From the NCBI GenBank assembly GCA_002778195.1, contig PCDI01000007.1:791127-855126 (forward strand): a stretch of 64,000 nucleotides of DNA. Reading direction: 5' to 3'. The stretch comes from Raffaelea ambrosiae (lineage: Eukaryota; Ascomycota; Sordariomycetes; Ophiostomatales; Ophiostomataceae). Shown one piece after another: positions 11,128-24,498 of this stretch (position 1 is the first letter of the stretch; every line of letters starts with the position of its first letter). The notes under the pieces were generated by a model. That model did no database searches, was not told the origin of the DNA, and saw only the letters and a program-made list of their open reading frames with translations. The translations under genes and the position numbers were made by a program.

Positions 11128-12294
11128 AAAGGGACACAGCGAAGGGTGTCGCTGGTCCTCGTTGGGGTGGGTGTTCGGGAGGTGTTCGGGAGGCGCTTGT
11201 TGTTATTCTGCCAAAATTCTAGTATTTTTGTGCTTGGTGCGATTTGTTGTTCATGTTGGATCTATAGCAGACTCCTTCCCAGCTTCTTGTTCATTTCTTT
11301 GAGCGATGTTTGTTTTGTATCCCGTTCCCGGGAAGCGCACGTATGGCCCATAACGGGTGGGTGATAGATACGCAGTCATGATATTTTAAGCCGATGCAGG
11401 TCGGTATGAATAACCAGAGCTTGTCGCAACTAACAGCTACGGCCGTGGGCTAATCACCCCTGTCGCTTTGGATCGGCTGTCGATTACATCACAGGCTCAC
11501 GACGTGGCTGCTACTGTGGCGAGCTTTGCTGTGCAAGGGATGCTATGCATGCGCGAAAGAGCGACTGTGCACTAAGCCGAAAATGCAGATGTAGAATCGC
11601 AGAAGGTAATAATGAGGTGTTTCACAGAGCTAGACAGGTTCGAGGCAGGAGCGCCGAAATGACAGGCAAGACAGATGAAGAGAAGAAAAGGCTAGCCGTA
11701 GCTTCCTATTTCGACTACGTGCGCAGCTTACCCAAGTGCCTCTTGAAAATTAGGTCAGCCTTGTTTATTTTATTTTATTTTATTTTATTTATTTTATTTT
11801 CGCCTGGTGGCATTTTACAGCTGGCGGCCTCGGAACGAACTTTAAAAACCGTGTTCGTCACCAACTATCTAATGTTCCTCCTTTCTCCTCGCCGAAAAAC
11901 CCCCCCCAAACCCTACATTCCCCACTGTGCCAAGCCTCTTCAGCTATCACCCGACGATAGGTCATGGCGTTGTCTGCTAACAAAAAATCCTCCAGTGTGT
12001 TTCGCTTTCCTGTCTCGATCTTTTTCGCTTGCAAACCCCCCTAAAAGCTCTTCCCCAGCTGCCGAGAACGTGGACAGACACATGTCCGCCGTAACCACTG
12101 CTCCTTTCCAGATGCCGCGCAGGCTGTTTTCTGTGTCGGCCTGCGATCTCTTCCCTTGAACCTCGTCGAACAATTGCCCGGTGCGGCTGCGACTCGAAGC
12201 TCCGACTTGGACGATTTGTCACCCGACAGCCGATCCACACTCCTTGTCGAGCCTCCCGCGAACCTCACCAACACACACACACACACACATCACA
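11128..12294. other. Intergenic region
   Basis: 3' flank of the methyltransferase and 5' flank of the CorA gene. It contains a (TTTTA)n-type microsatellite at about 11764-11801 and a (CA)n run at 12273-12288, directly before the CorA start. No gene is supported. Confidence 0.5.
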
Positions 12295-15200
12295 ATGTCG
12301 GCCCGAGGCGACAACACCCGCGAGGCCCCGACAGCCTCCTCTTCCTCGACGAACCCAGCTCAGCAGGGCTCCAAGTCGAAGTCGAAGCAGAACCAAAGCC
12401 AAAACCAAGGCCAGAGCCAGGGCCAAGGCCAGGGCCAGCAGGGCGGAGCTTCCGGTACCGGCGGTGTGCGCAAGCGGAAGAACCACCGCGCCGGACGAAA
12501 GAAGCGCAGAAAGTCCTTTGCTGTGACGAACACCGTGCCCGAGGAGCACGATCACGACGATGTCGAGGCCGATCCGCTCAAAGACGCCGCCCAGTCGGCG
12601 GCGTCGCGTGACGAGCTCTACAACATGCGCGGCCGCAATTTGAGCAACACCAGCATTGACAGCGAGACGCTGCTTGACCACAGGTGAGTTGGCAGACGAG
12701 AAGAGGAGAACCAAGGCGGGAGACGTGCCACGATGTGTGATGTCATGGCATTGGTACATTTGGACTGACTCTCTCCCCTCCCAGAGACCAGCAACCGTTC
12801 CTGCGCCTCCGCCGATCCTCCATGGCCGCATCGCCCATGATGCAAGGCAACAAGTTTCCCTTCGCCCAGAGCCCGACCCGCTCGCGAGGCGAGGATGCCG
12901 ACGACACGGCCCCCTGGGACGAACGGTCACCACTGCTTCCGCAGTCCGGGCAACAGCGCCAGCAACAGCAGCAGCAGCAGTCGCGCGGCACACAAGAGCA
13001 GGCGTCCTCGTCTGCCCGTGCGTCTGGCTTTGGCGGATACGGGACCTCCGACAACCGCCGGCCCAAGAGCCGCCGTGGCTCCAGCCGGTCCAGCGGCCAC
13101 AACACCAAGTTCCTCAACCCGTTCTCGGCCTCCGCCGAGAGCTACAATATCAATTACCCGCCCTCCGTCCCCGGAAGTCCACCACGACGGCCCTCGGACC
13201 GCCTGGACGGAGACCTGAACTTTGGCGACGAGATGCTGCGCGACGAGTTTCAGCAAGACCGCGGCACGCTTTCGCAGTCGCCGTCCATGATCCGCCGCGC
13301 CAACACCACGGCCAACATCATGAGCACCGGCAGCGGCAGCAATTCCGCCGACCGCGACGATGCGGGAGCTTCCGATGGTCTCCTGATGCAGCCGTCGCCT
13401 CTCAGCCGACGCCATGCCTCGATGCTGGATGTCGAGGACGACGTCTGCTTCCCGCAAGGCCGACTCTCTGAGATTGCAGAGGAGGATCACGACCACCATG
13501 ACCGCGACCATGACCATGACGGCTCTACTGGCCGGGCCCGTGCGAACCGTCGTCGTCGCGTCAAGTGGCCTGATCTGGCCATTCTCGACGACTGGAGCCG
13601 CTTTGAGAAGGAGGGCCGCAGCGAGCAAGAGCGCCGGGCCAAGAAGATTACGGAGCCGCAGCTGGTCAACGGCCGGCTGCGCCCCGTCCACAAGGGCTGG
13701 CACCGTGCCGAAGAGGATGCCCCGTACCGCTTCACCTACTTCAACGAAGAGTTCCAGAGCACCATCCACAGCCAGAGCATCTCGGAGCTGGTGCAGCCGG
13801 ACGGCAGCTTCCGCGAGCTGTTCGTCCCCGACCCGCCCGTCCTGTCCGAGTCGGACGACGACGCCTTCGATAGCGATGCCATCATCGACGACGATGCATT
13901 TCTGGGCGACGAACCCGCCGCGGGTTTGCACCGCGACAGCTTCAGCACCACAAACATGTTCGACTCGCAGATCCTGACCCGCGAGCCGTCCCAAATTATT
14001 GGCGGCATTGCAGCAGCTGCAGCGACAGCCGCCCTCGACAATAACAGCAACAACAACAACAACAACTACTACTACAACGGCCGCCCGGGCACGCGGTCCG
14101 ACGGCAACGTAAGCCCCGACAAGCAGCCGGCGGGATCATCGTCCGCACCCAACGCCACGAGTGGACCGACGCCCGATTACACCAACAGCAAGCTGGCAGC
14201 TGCTATCAAGTCACCACCACGTGTCCTGTCGCCCCCCAAGAGCGCTGCCGAGACACCAGCGACGATGCCCACTACGCCACAGCGACTGGCTGACAAGGAC
14301 AAGCAAAAGGCCACTGTTGCTGCTGCAACGACGGTTGCCTCCGTGGCCGCAGCGGCAGCGGCCGCCGCAGCCGCGGCCACTGCGAATAATGCCACTGGTG
14401 CAACAACATCCTCCACGCCCACGCCGATCCCGCTGTCCTCTAAGCAGACGACCAAGCCGGTGCGCTACGGCGAGCGGCCGGTGTGGTGGCTGGACATCCT
14501 GAGCCCGACCGAGGCGGAGATGAAGGTGTTGTCCAAGGCCTTTGGCATCCATCCGCTGTCGGCCGAGGACATTATCATGCAGGAGGCGCGCGAAAAGGTG
14601 GAGCTGTTCCAGCACTACTACTTTGTCAGCTACCGCTCCTTTGACCAGGACCCCAACAGCGAGACGTTCCTGGAGCCCGTCAACATGTACGTGGTGGTGT
14701 TTCGCGAGGGTGTGCTGAGCTTCCATTTCTCGATGACGCCGCACCCGGCCAATGTGCGCCGCCGTATCCGCCAGCTGCGCGACTACATGATTCTGTCGTC
14801 CGACTGGATCTCGTATGCGATCATCGACGACATCACCGACGTGTTTGTGCCGCTGATCCAGAACATCGAGGACGAGGTCGACGACATTGACGATGCCATT
14901 CTGGAGATGCATTCGTCGTCGGCGACCAAGGCGGGCATGCCGGGGATGACGTCATCATCAGGCATAGCCTCGTCGCCGAGACAGGACCGATTCGAGAAGC
15001 TGAACGGCGCCGGCGGCGGGAAAAAAGATAACAACAACAACGACAGCAGCAGCAACGCGGCGGCCCTGACGGCCGAAGCGGATACCAACATGCTCCGGCG
15101 TGTGGGCGACTGCCGCAAGCGTGTAATGAGCCTGTACCGGCTGCTGGGCAACAAGGCGGACGTGATCAAGGGGTTTGCCAAGCGGTGCAACGAGCACTGG

Positions 15201-15569
15201 GAAGTGGCGCCGCGCTCCGAGATTGGCCTGTATCTGGGCGACATCCAGGACCACATTGTGACCATGACATCGAACCTGAGCCACTACGAGAAGATCCTGT
15301 CGCGGTCGCACGCCAACTACCTGGCGCAGATCAACATCCGGATGAACGAGCGGCAAGAGCAGACGGCAGACGTGCTGGGCAAGCTGACGGTGCTGGGCAC
15401 GATTGTGCTGCCGATGAACATAATCACGGGCTTGTGGGGCATGAACGTGTGGGTGCCCGGCCAGGACTACGAGGGGAACCTGTGGTGGTTCTGGTTCATC
15501 ACGGCCGGTCTGTTCTTGTTTGGCGCGACATGCTACATGACGGCGAAGCGCGTGTACAAGATTGTATAG
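12295..15569 (+). CDS. CorA-type Mg2+ transporter (ALR1/MNR2-like)
   Basis: Two exons, join(12295..12683,12785..15569), 1057 aa. The intron is GTGAGT..CCCAG, phase 2. A long Ser/Gln/Asn-rich cytoplasmic N-terminus, with His/Asp runs and Ala repeats, precedes the CorA domain, which starts near VWWLDILSPTEAEMKVLSKA. It continues with ITDVFVPLIQNIEDEVDDID and a coiled helix region. It ends in two TM helices with the family's selectivity motif (GLWGMNVWVPG, GMN). Fungal ALR1 proteins import Mg2+ across the plasma membrane; MNR2 is vacuolar. The very long N-terminus is typical of both, so the location is unresolved. The segment SSATKAGMPGMTSSSG to DNNNNDSSSN is a low-complexity insertion inside the CorA domain. 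Confidence 0.93.
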
Positions 15570-16240
15570 TGAGAGAGGGAGAAAGGAGAGATGAGGGGGG
15601 CGGTGGGTAATTCAGAGACGACCCAGAGAGAAGGCAGGTTGATAGGAGATGTACTGCAAGCGTCGGGCGAGCATTTTGTTTTGTTTTGTTTTCATGGAGA
15701 TCTAGGCGTCTTGTTTTGGTGCAATCTTGGTCTTTTTTATTCCTTTTTGTTTGTTTGTTTACGGGTCTTCTCTTTCTTTTTTTCTCTCTTTCTTTTGTCT
15801 TGTCCCTTTATTGGTATACCACGGAGTTTGATGAGAAAGAATGGGCATCTCAAGCATGATAGAAAAAGACAAGAGAGCAGTCGCATGGCTTTTTGACGAC
15901 ACCATTGGCATAGATTCGTACATTCTGATAGCAATACAAGGATACAATTGAAAATCATAGTCGGATGGTATTTTGGTTGTCTGCTTCTTTTCTTTTCTTT
16001 GTTCATTCCTCCAGCCTCCCGTGTTGGTCAAGTTGGATCCTCTTGTCCCCCCGTAGTTGTCACGTAATAAACGCCATCAAAACATGATAGAAAATGAAAA
16101 CAATACACAAAACATATTCCAGATGCATAAGAATTGCCCCCCCCCCCGCTTCTCTTCTTTTCTCTTCACTTCCTTTCGAAGCTCCATCTCCCCCCCCCCT
16201 CTCTCGTGGCGGCTTGCCACCCACTTACCACCCCCCCCTT
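15570..16240. other. Convergent 3' flanks
   Basis: Between the convergent ends of the CorA and CSTF2 genes. T-rich and GT-rich stretches (15678-15790) and poly-C tracts (16137-16147, 16190-16200, 16231-16239) are consistent with 3' UTRs. No gene is recognised. Confidence 0.5.
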
Positions 16241-17372
16241 TCACCGCCCGTATTGCATCCGCAGCGTCATCAGCTGCGTCCGCTCCGCCTCCGGCAGCTG
16301 GTCAATCACCTCCTGCGGCAGCGCCAGCACCTGCTGGATCAGCTCGTCCGTGTTCTGGATGGCTCCTCCCGCCTCGACTGGTGCGGCCGGCGCCGGTGCC
16401 GGTGCCGGTGCGTACGCCGGTGCGTTGTACCCGACCGCAACCTGTGGCGCATACCCTCCCCCACCACCGCCACCACTCCCCCCGACTGGTAGAGTTTGTT
16501 GCTGACCTCCTCCGCCGCCACCGCCGGCGGCCCCCTCCAGGACCGACTGGATCGCCTCCGGCGACACTAAATCCATCAGCAGCAGCGCCTGGAACACGGC
16601 GTAGGCCAGCTGCGGCGCCTGCGCCAGCAGCTCCGTTGCCCGCGCCGGGTCCTGGCTCGCCAGTGTCTTCATCTGCGAGAGCACGTCCAGGAGCTGGGTC
16701 GGCGGCAGCGTGCGGAGGACGCGCGAGATCTCGTCGGTGGCGCTGGCGCCCGGGGGGATGTCCTTGCCGGGGGGCAGAGGCGGGAGGGACGAAGAAGACG
16801 TGGATGCCGTGCCAGCCGCCGAGGCGCCGGCGCCGGCGGCGGATGATGACGTCGGTCCCGTGTTGCTGCTGTAGTCGCCGTTCGACGGTCCTCCTCCTCC
16901 TCCTCGGTGGTCGTCCTCCCCACTGCCTCCTTCATTAGAAAAGTCGACGCGGAGTTTGCGGCCCATGACTTCGTAGTCGTTGAGGTTGCGGACGGCCGAT
17001 GCGGCGGAGTCTGGACAGTTGAGTACGATGGTCGGCGGCCACCTTGCCTAGGAGATTGTACTCACCCGAATCTGGGTACTCGGCAAAGCCGAAGCCTTTG
17101 GGCTTGCCATTCTCGCGGTCGTACACGAGCCGGAAGTTGACGACGCGGCCGGCGCTCGAAAAGATGTCGCTGATCTGTTCCTCCGAGAGGCCTGGGTGGG
17201 TAGTCTCGTCGTCAGCACATGCAAACCAAAAAAAAAATAAAATAAATAAAATAAAAAAAACGTCCTCAATTCCGGGATCCCGTTCACTGCGTTTCTTCTC
17301 CCGGCGCGTTGCCAACGTACCGTATGGAACGTTGCCCACAAAGACAATCTTGGACGGCGGTCTTGACGACAT
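16241..17372 (-). CDS. CSTF2: Cleavage stimulation factor subunit 2 (CstF-64/Rna15)
   Basis: Three exons, complement(join(16241..17010,17066..17191,17321..17372)), 315 aa; both introns are GT-AG, phase 1. The N-terminal RRM (residues about 8-85) has RNP2 VFVGNV and RNP1 KGFGFAEY and ends in [10 protein letters not shown], as in CstF-64. After a Gly/Ser linker comes the hinge region ([40 protein letters not shown]). The C-terminal helix bundle is [20 protein letters not shown]. The protein binds GU-rich pre-mRNA downstream of the poly(A) site in the nuclear cleavage/polyadenylation machinery. Order and length match the fungal family. Confidence 0.93.
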
Positions 17373-18016
17373 GGTGTCCGGCTTGTTGGGATTGTGAAGG
17401 CGAGGACAAGGGAGAGGAACACGGTCGGCGCGGAGAGCGAAGCTCTTAGGGAGGAGAGGAGGGGGGCGGGGGGCGTCGGTGTCGCTTCTGGTCGTGTCTG
17501 AGCTGTGCGGTCGATCAGGGAACCCACATTCAGATGGCCGCGGTGGGCGAAGTGCTGTCGGGCGGGTGCGGTTGTTGTTGCGGCAAAGGGTCCAAAGTCG
17601 CTGGAGTGTATGCGAAGAGCTTTCGGTGAGCTTGGGAGCTTTGGGCGACTTGAGCCTCCACTGGTCGCGCTTTTGCCAGTCGGGCGCATGACGCTAAGCC
17701 GTATATGGGGGTACGTACGCTCTGTAGCAAGCACCACCAAACAGAATGTCACTCCCTTCCAGGCCCTGGCAGCAGCACCATCACGGCCACAAGCAGCCTG
17801 CACCAGTGCTCTTTCCGTTGGCAAATACATATGCCTTCTATTGATATGCTTGATTTAGACCTCGTCCAGACGTTCAACCCGCGTTCCTGCCGTCGTTCTC
17901 TGGTTCTGCTGATGCGCATACTTGCTTCCTTCCCGTCATCTGTGAGGAGTGTTGGGAGAACAGCAGCCGTCCCAGACCTCGCGCCACTTGCACAGGCTCG
18001 CTTCACACGTTCTTCC
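17373..18016. other. Intergenic spacer
   Basis: CSTF2 promoter side and the 3' flank of the TPMT-like gene. No gene is recognised. Confidence 0.5.
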
Positions 18017-19069
18017 TCAGTTCTTCAGGGTCCAAATACTGATCAAGTCCTCCACGTCTACTTTGTACGACCGTTCCGGTTTCTTGTGCACAATTCGGTT
18101 GAACGCACCCTTATCGGCATTCTCCCCATCGACAGGCTTGTCCGCGTCTTTCAGCATGCCGTCACCACCGGCTCCCAACAGGTTCCAGTGTACGCCCTTG
18201 AGGCCGAACGGCGGGCCCGGCGAGTCCAGTGGCTTTTGGAGGGGGTGTTCCAGCGTCACCAGGATCCCATCTGGCGCCAAAAGCTCCTTCATCCGCCGCG
18301 CCCAGTCGATTCGCATCTCCGGAGGAAGTGCACAGAGGAACTGTCAACGTCAGAGCAAGAACACAGATGCGAAGACAAAGATGGCCGAAAAAATGGTTGG
18401 TTGCACGCACAGTGTAGTCGTAGATAAGGTCAAACGACGCAGTGCCGTCGCTGGCTGCCACGGTCGCCTCCCAGTCGCGCTTGAAGAAGTCGGCATTGAT
18501 GAAACGAACAGAGCCACGATCTTTGCTGGCGTCTGCCTGGGCACTCTTGCCAAAGTTGGCTGGATTGGGGGAGGCAAACTGCGCGGCCGCGTAGGCCTGG
18601 GCCTTCCCGACGGCGCTATCGGAGATGTCCAGTCCGAAGGCATCGTAGCCGTGGAGGGCCAGCAAGACAGGCTCGTAGCCACGGCCGCAGCCCTAGAAGT
18701 GAGAGCGCGTCAATAAAGAGCGGTACCTTGTGCCGGGGACCCATAGGTTTAGATACATACGGGAACCAGAGCTCGCGGCCGGCGGCCCGACTCTGTCTTG
18801 CTCGTAGGCAAGTAGGCCGCTTTCGATTCCACGACGTCAATCAGTGCTGGAGAGGGCATGCCACGGTCCCAGGGGGACTTGTCGGCCTTCCACAGGTCAT
18901 TCCATCCATCGCCGAGTTGCTCACGGCTCCTGTATAAGACGGGTGTCAGTGCCAATGCCGATGTCATGGTAACACCCATTCTTATCTGTCCATAAGGGCA
19001 ACGGCGAAGACAAGCATACTTTCCAACAAAATGAGAACTTAGGTTTGGTGGTGGAGTGGCAGCAGACAT
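18017..19069 (-). CDS. TPMT-family thiol/thiopurine S-methyltransferase
   Basis: Four exons, complement(join(18017..18340,18411..18692,18761..18929,19020..19069)), 274 aa; all introns are GT-AG and all phases close. Diagnostic segments are GDGWNDLWKADKSPWDRGMP (the N-terminal W..LW....PWD.G.P motif), SAM-binding motif I ALVPGCGRGYEPVLLALHGY, GLDISDSAVGKAQAYA, the acidic ASFDLIYDYTFLCALPPEMR and LLAPDGILVTLEHPL. The family methylates small thiols or halide/thiol compounds. Fungal members are often annotated as thiol methyltransferases, with unknown physiological substrates. No signal peptide is seen, so it is probably cytosolic. Confidence 0.9.
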
Positions 19070-20365
19070 GCTGAAAAGTTGCTGTTTTCGACAGGTATGT
19101 ATGGAAATGTGTGTTTTCAGGTAATTCAGGATTAGGAAATGGGAAATCGGGCCATGTCTCGTCAATTGGAAGACAACCGGCCGTTAGCTACGGTTTGCGG
19201 GGCAGTAGCCCAGACCCGGGCTAGCTTGATGAGCTCCGAGCCACATCACGCTGCCTCCCCGCCGTCTCAGGTTTGTTCGCCGACCACCCAAATAGACTTC
19301 ATACTGGCAGGATTTGCTCGGACCTACGAAGAGAGAAACAAAGTGGAAGGAGTCTGCTGCTTTGTCTCCGTAAAGTCGCCGGACAAATCATAAAATCGGA
19401 GCGGGTGGGGGAAACACGTAAGGCCTTCCGCGATTCACACGGAGAGGTTTATGAATACAATGAGGGATACAACGGGGAGGTGCGGCGACTAGCAATCCGC
19501 TATTTACAAGGATCAGCTAGAGACAATAGTTTCAATCATGGATGTTGAACTCAAGACCACGAGCCGGCTTTGTCACAGGAATGGTTGTGGGGTTTGTGGC
19601 GAGTGTTTACTACGAGGCAACAGTCTGGTCTGTCCTTATCTTCTCTGTTGAAGACAAACTTTCAATCCTTATGCTGGCACCCGTTCCAGAAAGAGAGTTT
19701 GTCCAATTCGCGCAATTTCGGTTGTCTCCCGAGTAAGTCGTGGACAGCCTCCGATAGGAAGGGACAAGGTGCTAATGCTCAAATGCCTGGTGATAGCCCC
19801 AAAAGAGTAATCGCCTACTGGCTGATTGCCAGATGTCTCACAGGTTATCTCCGACTTGCAACGGGGAAGTCTAGAGCCTCATCCGCTGCCCCATAAGGCT
19901 GGCTGTATTATTGTATTACAGTTCGTGTACGTGGCAGAATGGAGTTACTCCCTTCAATATACGATGAGCCGTCCAGATCCCGCGAAAGAGACGTGAGTAC
20001 CTGCAATCTCGCCTACCCATGTGAAGTAGAACCAGGAAACTTACCATTTGAGAAGGGCTTCACCCTCGCGTCGATATGTCAGCTTGAATTCCAAGCGCTG
20101 CCACAGTCCGTCCCAGGTCGCAATGTGGAGGGAGTGTGTTCGATAGCAACCGGCTAGTTGGGTATTCGGGAAGGGGGCAGGAAGACGGAATTGGACATTC
20201 GATTTGCACGCCTGCATGCTGCTTAGATAGTTTCATATAGGAAAACCATTCGTTACCATGTATTCTGCTGCTTTGAATATTTATTGTGAAAACTGAACTT
20301 ATCCAAGTCCACACCAGAAGGTGGCCCACATGGTGCCATTGACACTTGTTCTTCCCCTGACACAT
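19070..20365. other. Intergenic region
   Basis: 1.3 kb without a supported gene, between the start of the TPMT-like gene and the end of the RSE1-like gene. Short open frames here have no recognisable composition or motif. Confidence 0.5.
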
Positions 20366-23300
20366 TCAAAATGCCGATCGAGTCCGCACATCCTGCGAAG
20401 GTATTAGTAATTGCAGAACCAAGTAGAGGGAAGTAACATACAGATATTTTACGGGCAACTTCTACTACTGAACGTTCGAGCTCGCCAGCAATAGCCTGCT
20501 TCTTGTCGGTGGGGAGCATCCTGAATCGCTCACATAGATCGCCGTCGATAACACTCTTGCATGGAACATAATAGCCGCGATACATGAGGTGATCACGACC
20601 GACAAGAGACGGATCCTCACTTCGCATGTGTGCTTCCAGACTGTGAAAGAAGTCGGCGTCCTCACGCGAGATGAACGGTACCAGAACGCCAATGGTTCCC
20701 TGCAAACCGGTCCAAACAAGGACATCTTGGCCTCCCACAACAAGGTTCGTTTTGCAAAGAGAGGTCGGGATATCCTGTGTGTAAAAATGGGCAATTGACT
20801 GTAACCTGTGTGGGCTTCCATGGAGGTATTTTCGTGCGTGTATCGGGCCCCCTGGTTCGTCCGACTCCTGGCTGGCCCGCTCAGGGCATCGTAAAATCCA
20901 GAGATTTCCAAATTTGTCGCCTCCAGCGATAGATTCGTAGTCAACCATGGCCGTGCATGTCGTCCATCGAGCAATTGTATCGTCAGCAAAGGGAACCAAG
21001 CTATTTGTTTCCTGCGTGTACACCACCAACGCCACACCCTGCTGGACATCACCAACAACAATCCGATTTCCCTGACTCTGAAGAGATACGATCAACTGAC
21101 ATGAGACTTCCACTTGGGCTTTCCTCAGCAGCTGTTTGATTCCCATGTCGTAGATTCGCAGAATGTTGCCCATGCCAACAGCCAGCCGCCCTTGGAAGGC
21201 CAGTAGAGCAGTTGGTGGCTCCTCTAGCTGTGTTTTATGAACCAGCTCGAGGGATTTCCCTTGTTGACAAAACCTGTAGACGTGGACACAGCCCCCCGAG
21301 AACTGTCTCGGGTCAAGAACCATGTCCGTTCCAGTGCCAACAACAAGGAATCTCTCGCCATCTCTGTTAGCAAATGCCACAACAGCCACACTGACAGCTG
21401 CTTCGTTCCCTTCGAAGTCGATTCTCTGGAGCACTCCATCGCCATTGGGATCGACGACGCTAATGCAAGACGCCCATCTACCCTTTCCTCGAGGATAACC
21501 GAATTCTGCCGGAGGAAGATATCCTTTTTTTTCCTCGGGTATGTTTGGATCTGCCAATAACTGCTCCCGCAAACTGGGAGAGAGTGTATTGTTCTCGGCT
21601 TCGATCGTATAGACGTAAGGCTGATCTGGGTGTTGAACAAGGTGTCGCGGGGTGTATGTAAGAGGGAAGGATTTCCGAACGAAGTGATCACGAATGTTAT
21701 CAATGGTGAAAATCCTACACATATGTTAGCAAGGACAACAAAACGTCAGACAATCAGAACCGTAGAGCACAACACAATGCTTACCGCAGCTGATTTGTTT
21801 GAATTCCGATAATTCCCTCTTCGCACTGCTCACTAGCAAAATTCCACCCCCAGTCTAAACCTTCAAAGTCGAGAGGAGTCATCATGAAGCCTCTTACGGG
21901 ATCCATGTAGCCCATCCAAGATTTGGAGCTCAGCACCAGGACACAAGCACATCCCTGTACTGTGGTCTCGAAAATTTTGATCTCTTTCAGACCAAGGAAT
22001 CTGCTCTGTGTATCCGTCAACTCGCCTGTAACTTCATCCAACGATGTCCGGAGATACACTCCTGAGTGTAGCCCAATGTGCAGATAAAGTCTCGAGCCGC
22101 CACCAGATGTAGGATCTTCCATTGCTAAGATGTGCAATGCTGAGGGGGCTGCTGTCAATGCCTGAATAGACTTGTCTTCGAGAGTGGAGTCTGGATCTAA
22201 GCTTAGGATACGAACAGTGCAGTCGTCGCATCCTACCGCTAACAGCGAGCTTCGTAAACGACCCTCTGGAACTTGGCCCAAGCTAAGACAGGTTACCGTG
22301 CCAGACATTTCCTTTCTTGTGTCGAATTCGGCCAGAGACCCGTCACTATCCATTTCGAAGTAAACGATCTCCCCAGAGCTTAATGCAATCACAACTTGTC
22401 GCTGATTTGCCACGGCTGTGACAATCGATCGGTGTGCCGGCGTGGGCCACTCATTCACCTGTCCATTGGTTGTCCTGATGTGCCGAATGCCCTTAGGGTG
22501 TACTTGTATGAAACCGTCATCGCCCATCTGTTGGACAGCTAGGGTCGTGACCGATGTGACGATGCCCGAGTCATTGACCTGATTGACTTCTTCCCCAATG
22601 CTCATTACTAGCGTATCATTTGTCGAGGTGATCACGATATATGCGTCGTATTGGTCTTCTCTTGCCGATTTTGTTGTCCAAACAGCCAGAGCAGCTCCCG
22701 GGAGTCTTGAAGAAACAACTTCAGTGACTTCTAACCCGTGTTTTAAAACACGGAGTTGACTCCTCGCACCGCTACCACATGCTCCAATGATTTGCGGTGA
22801 TTCATCGTCCGTCAAGTTGAGAACTTTCGCATCCAAGAGAGGGTTCATAGACTGGACGCTTTCTACCAACGTGAGATTAACCAAAGGCCGCGGAGAAAAA
22901 AATACCGGCTTGTGGCGATCAAATGCACGAGGGTCCGCTGAGAAGTCGTCGCTGATAAACTCAGCTTCCTCGTCATCGTCGCCCAGTCTTTCAAACTGGT
23001 AGAACCCATGGTCGCCAAATTCACTCGCTGCAAAAAGAAATCCACTTTTCAGGATGCAGAGACTGGTGGCAACTGGAATCGTATCGAAATATTTGATTTT
23101 GAGTCGCTGGACTTCTCCTGTTAGGTCGCCATCCACCTCTTCCATATCGAAGGTCAATTTGAACAGATCGCCATCTTCGGTTTGCAGCAGAAAAAAAAAG
23201 GCATCTGCGCTGTGTTTCAGCTTGTGCATTGTTCCAGACACGATCATGCGCTTTCGTTGTGGGTCTTCAGTCGCACCCTGACGTCGGGGGATCGGAACGC

Positions 23301-23658
23301 AAAAAGCCTCTTGGTTGGAGTGTCGATATGTGACGTTTTCCTCTCCACAAACGAGTACACCACTCGGGCCATCTGCGCCGCCAGGTACTGGGAAGAGCAA
23401 CGAGGAAGTCTCATGAATGGGTTCTGACCACTTGCGGACAACATGGTTCAACCCCAGATCCAGCTCGTAGTATACAAGCTCAACTTCTGGTCCACATTGG
23501 CCAGATGTCTCAGACGCTTCTTGTTCAAAGTCAGAATAGTTGGTCTCGATCGAGGCAAAAACTGGGTTGGCATAGCCCACGTCGAGAGCAACTAGGGAAA
23601 ATACCAATGTTCCATGCTTGTGTGCCATCTCGTGAACCTTCAAGAAGGGCAAATACAT
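20366..23658 (-). CDS. RSE1/SF3B3-like splicing factor, N-terminally truncated
   Basis: Three exons, complement(join(20366..20392,20442..21714,21785..23658)). This gives 1057 aa from the first in-frame ATG; MAHKHG at 23628 is an alternative start. The body follows SF3B3/Rse1 closely: [80 protein letters not shown] and the family end SDVRTRSAF (27-nt last exon). SF3B3 is a three-propeller scaffold of the U2 snRNP SF3b complex. By comparison with the human protein, about the first 165 residues (start of the first propeller) are missing. Upstream lies a GAAAAG-type microsatellite and then AT-rich DNA with no matching exon. The gene is also less GC-rich than its neighbours. It could be a partial duplicate, or a gene whose 5' exons were lost or displaced. 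Confidence 0.85.
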
Positions 23659-24498
23659 ATACGTTACAGCTGATTTTGGAATGTATTTTTCTTTTTCTTT
23701 CTCTTTCTCTTTCTCTTTCTCTTTCACGCATACCGAAACTGCCTAGACATAAGTGCACCCTGGCGATGTATGCCGATAAGGGTACATTCGTAATTATAGA
23801 GCGTGATCTAGCACGTGATAAAAAGACATCCAAAAGTACGTTTACTCCGACAAATAGTCGCAAATTTGTAACCACAAACCCAAAGACAACAATATATGAG
23901 GTCACGTTCTGTAAAGTTTCAGGGATAAAACCTGATAAGTACGCCAACAACACTGAACAGCATTTGGGAAGAAATGTGTGGGCAATCGGTGGCTCAAAAG
24001 CCGAGCGTTCAAAAGAGTCGTGCGATTCCCAGAGATGGAATGCAATGCTTTTTATGTTACACTGGCGGTAATCTTTGAAAAGCAGTGCGCTTTGAGGTAC
24101 CCTCTCTATGTATGCGCTCTCTGTTCCATGCCTCAAGAAACTTCCGTTTATCTCTGTAATCGATCGTGCTTGATATTTGAAGGATACCACCGTTAACAAG
24201 CCATATCAAGAGATGAACATCTTGCGGAAATGTCTTTTGTCGTAGATAAAGTTTTGAGATAGTTGCTACCGTCTACTTGACTCACTTTTTTTATATATGA
24301 ATGGATCCACGTCCGCTTGTCCATTGTTGTAGCAATAAACCTTTTGCTATTTTCTCTTTGTTAGAACCAGTTTGAATTGGTAGGGGCCGAAACATTGGGT
24401 GGTTTGTTCTATGACGCCCAGGCCCGCTCCACTGGATATTAAACGATTTGTCCTGAACCAAAGGGGAAGGCACAATTAGGCTCTTGCTCTTTCCCTGT
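23659..24498. other. AT-rich region upstream of the RSE1-like gene
   Basis: Starts with a GAAAAG/GAAA microsatellite (minus strand, about 23687-23725), followed by about 0.7 kb of AT-rich sequence. I looked on the minus strand for the missing RSE1 N-terminal exon and found none. Confidence 0.55.

Noticed and set aside
12927..13994. 355-codon minus-strand frame inside the CorA gene
   Set aside because: Shadow frame; CorA motifs and intron phase support the plus strand.
23531..24199. 222-codon minus-strand frame upstream of the RSE1-like gene
   Set aside because: It contains none of the expected RSE1 N-terminal sequence and is rich in Arg-Glu from the microsatellite; not accepted as the missing exon.
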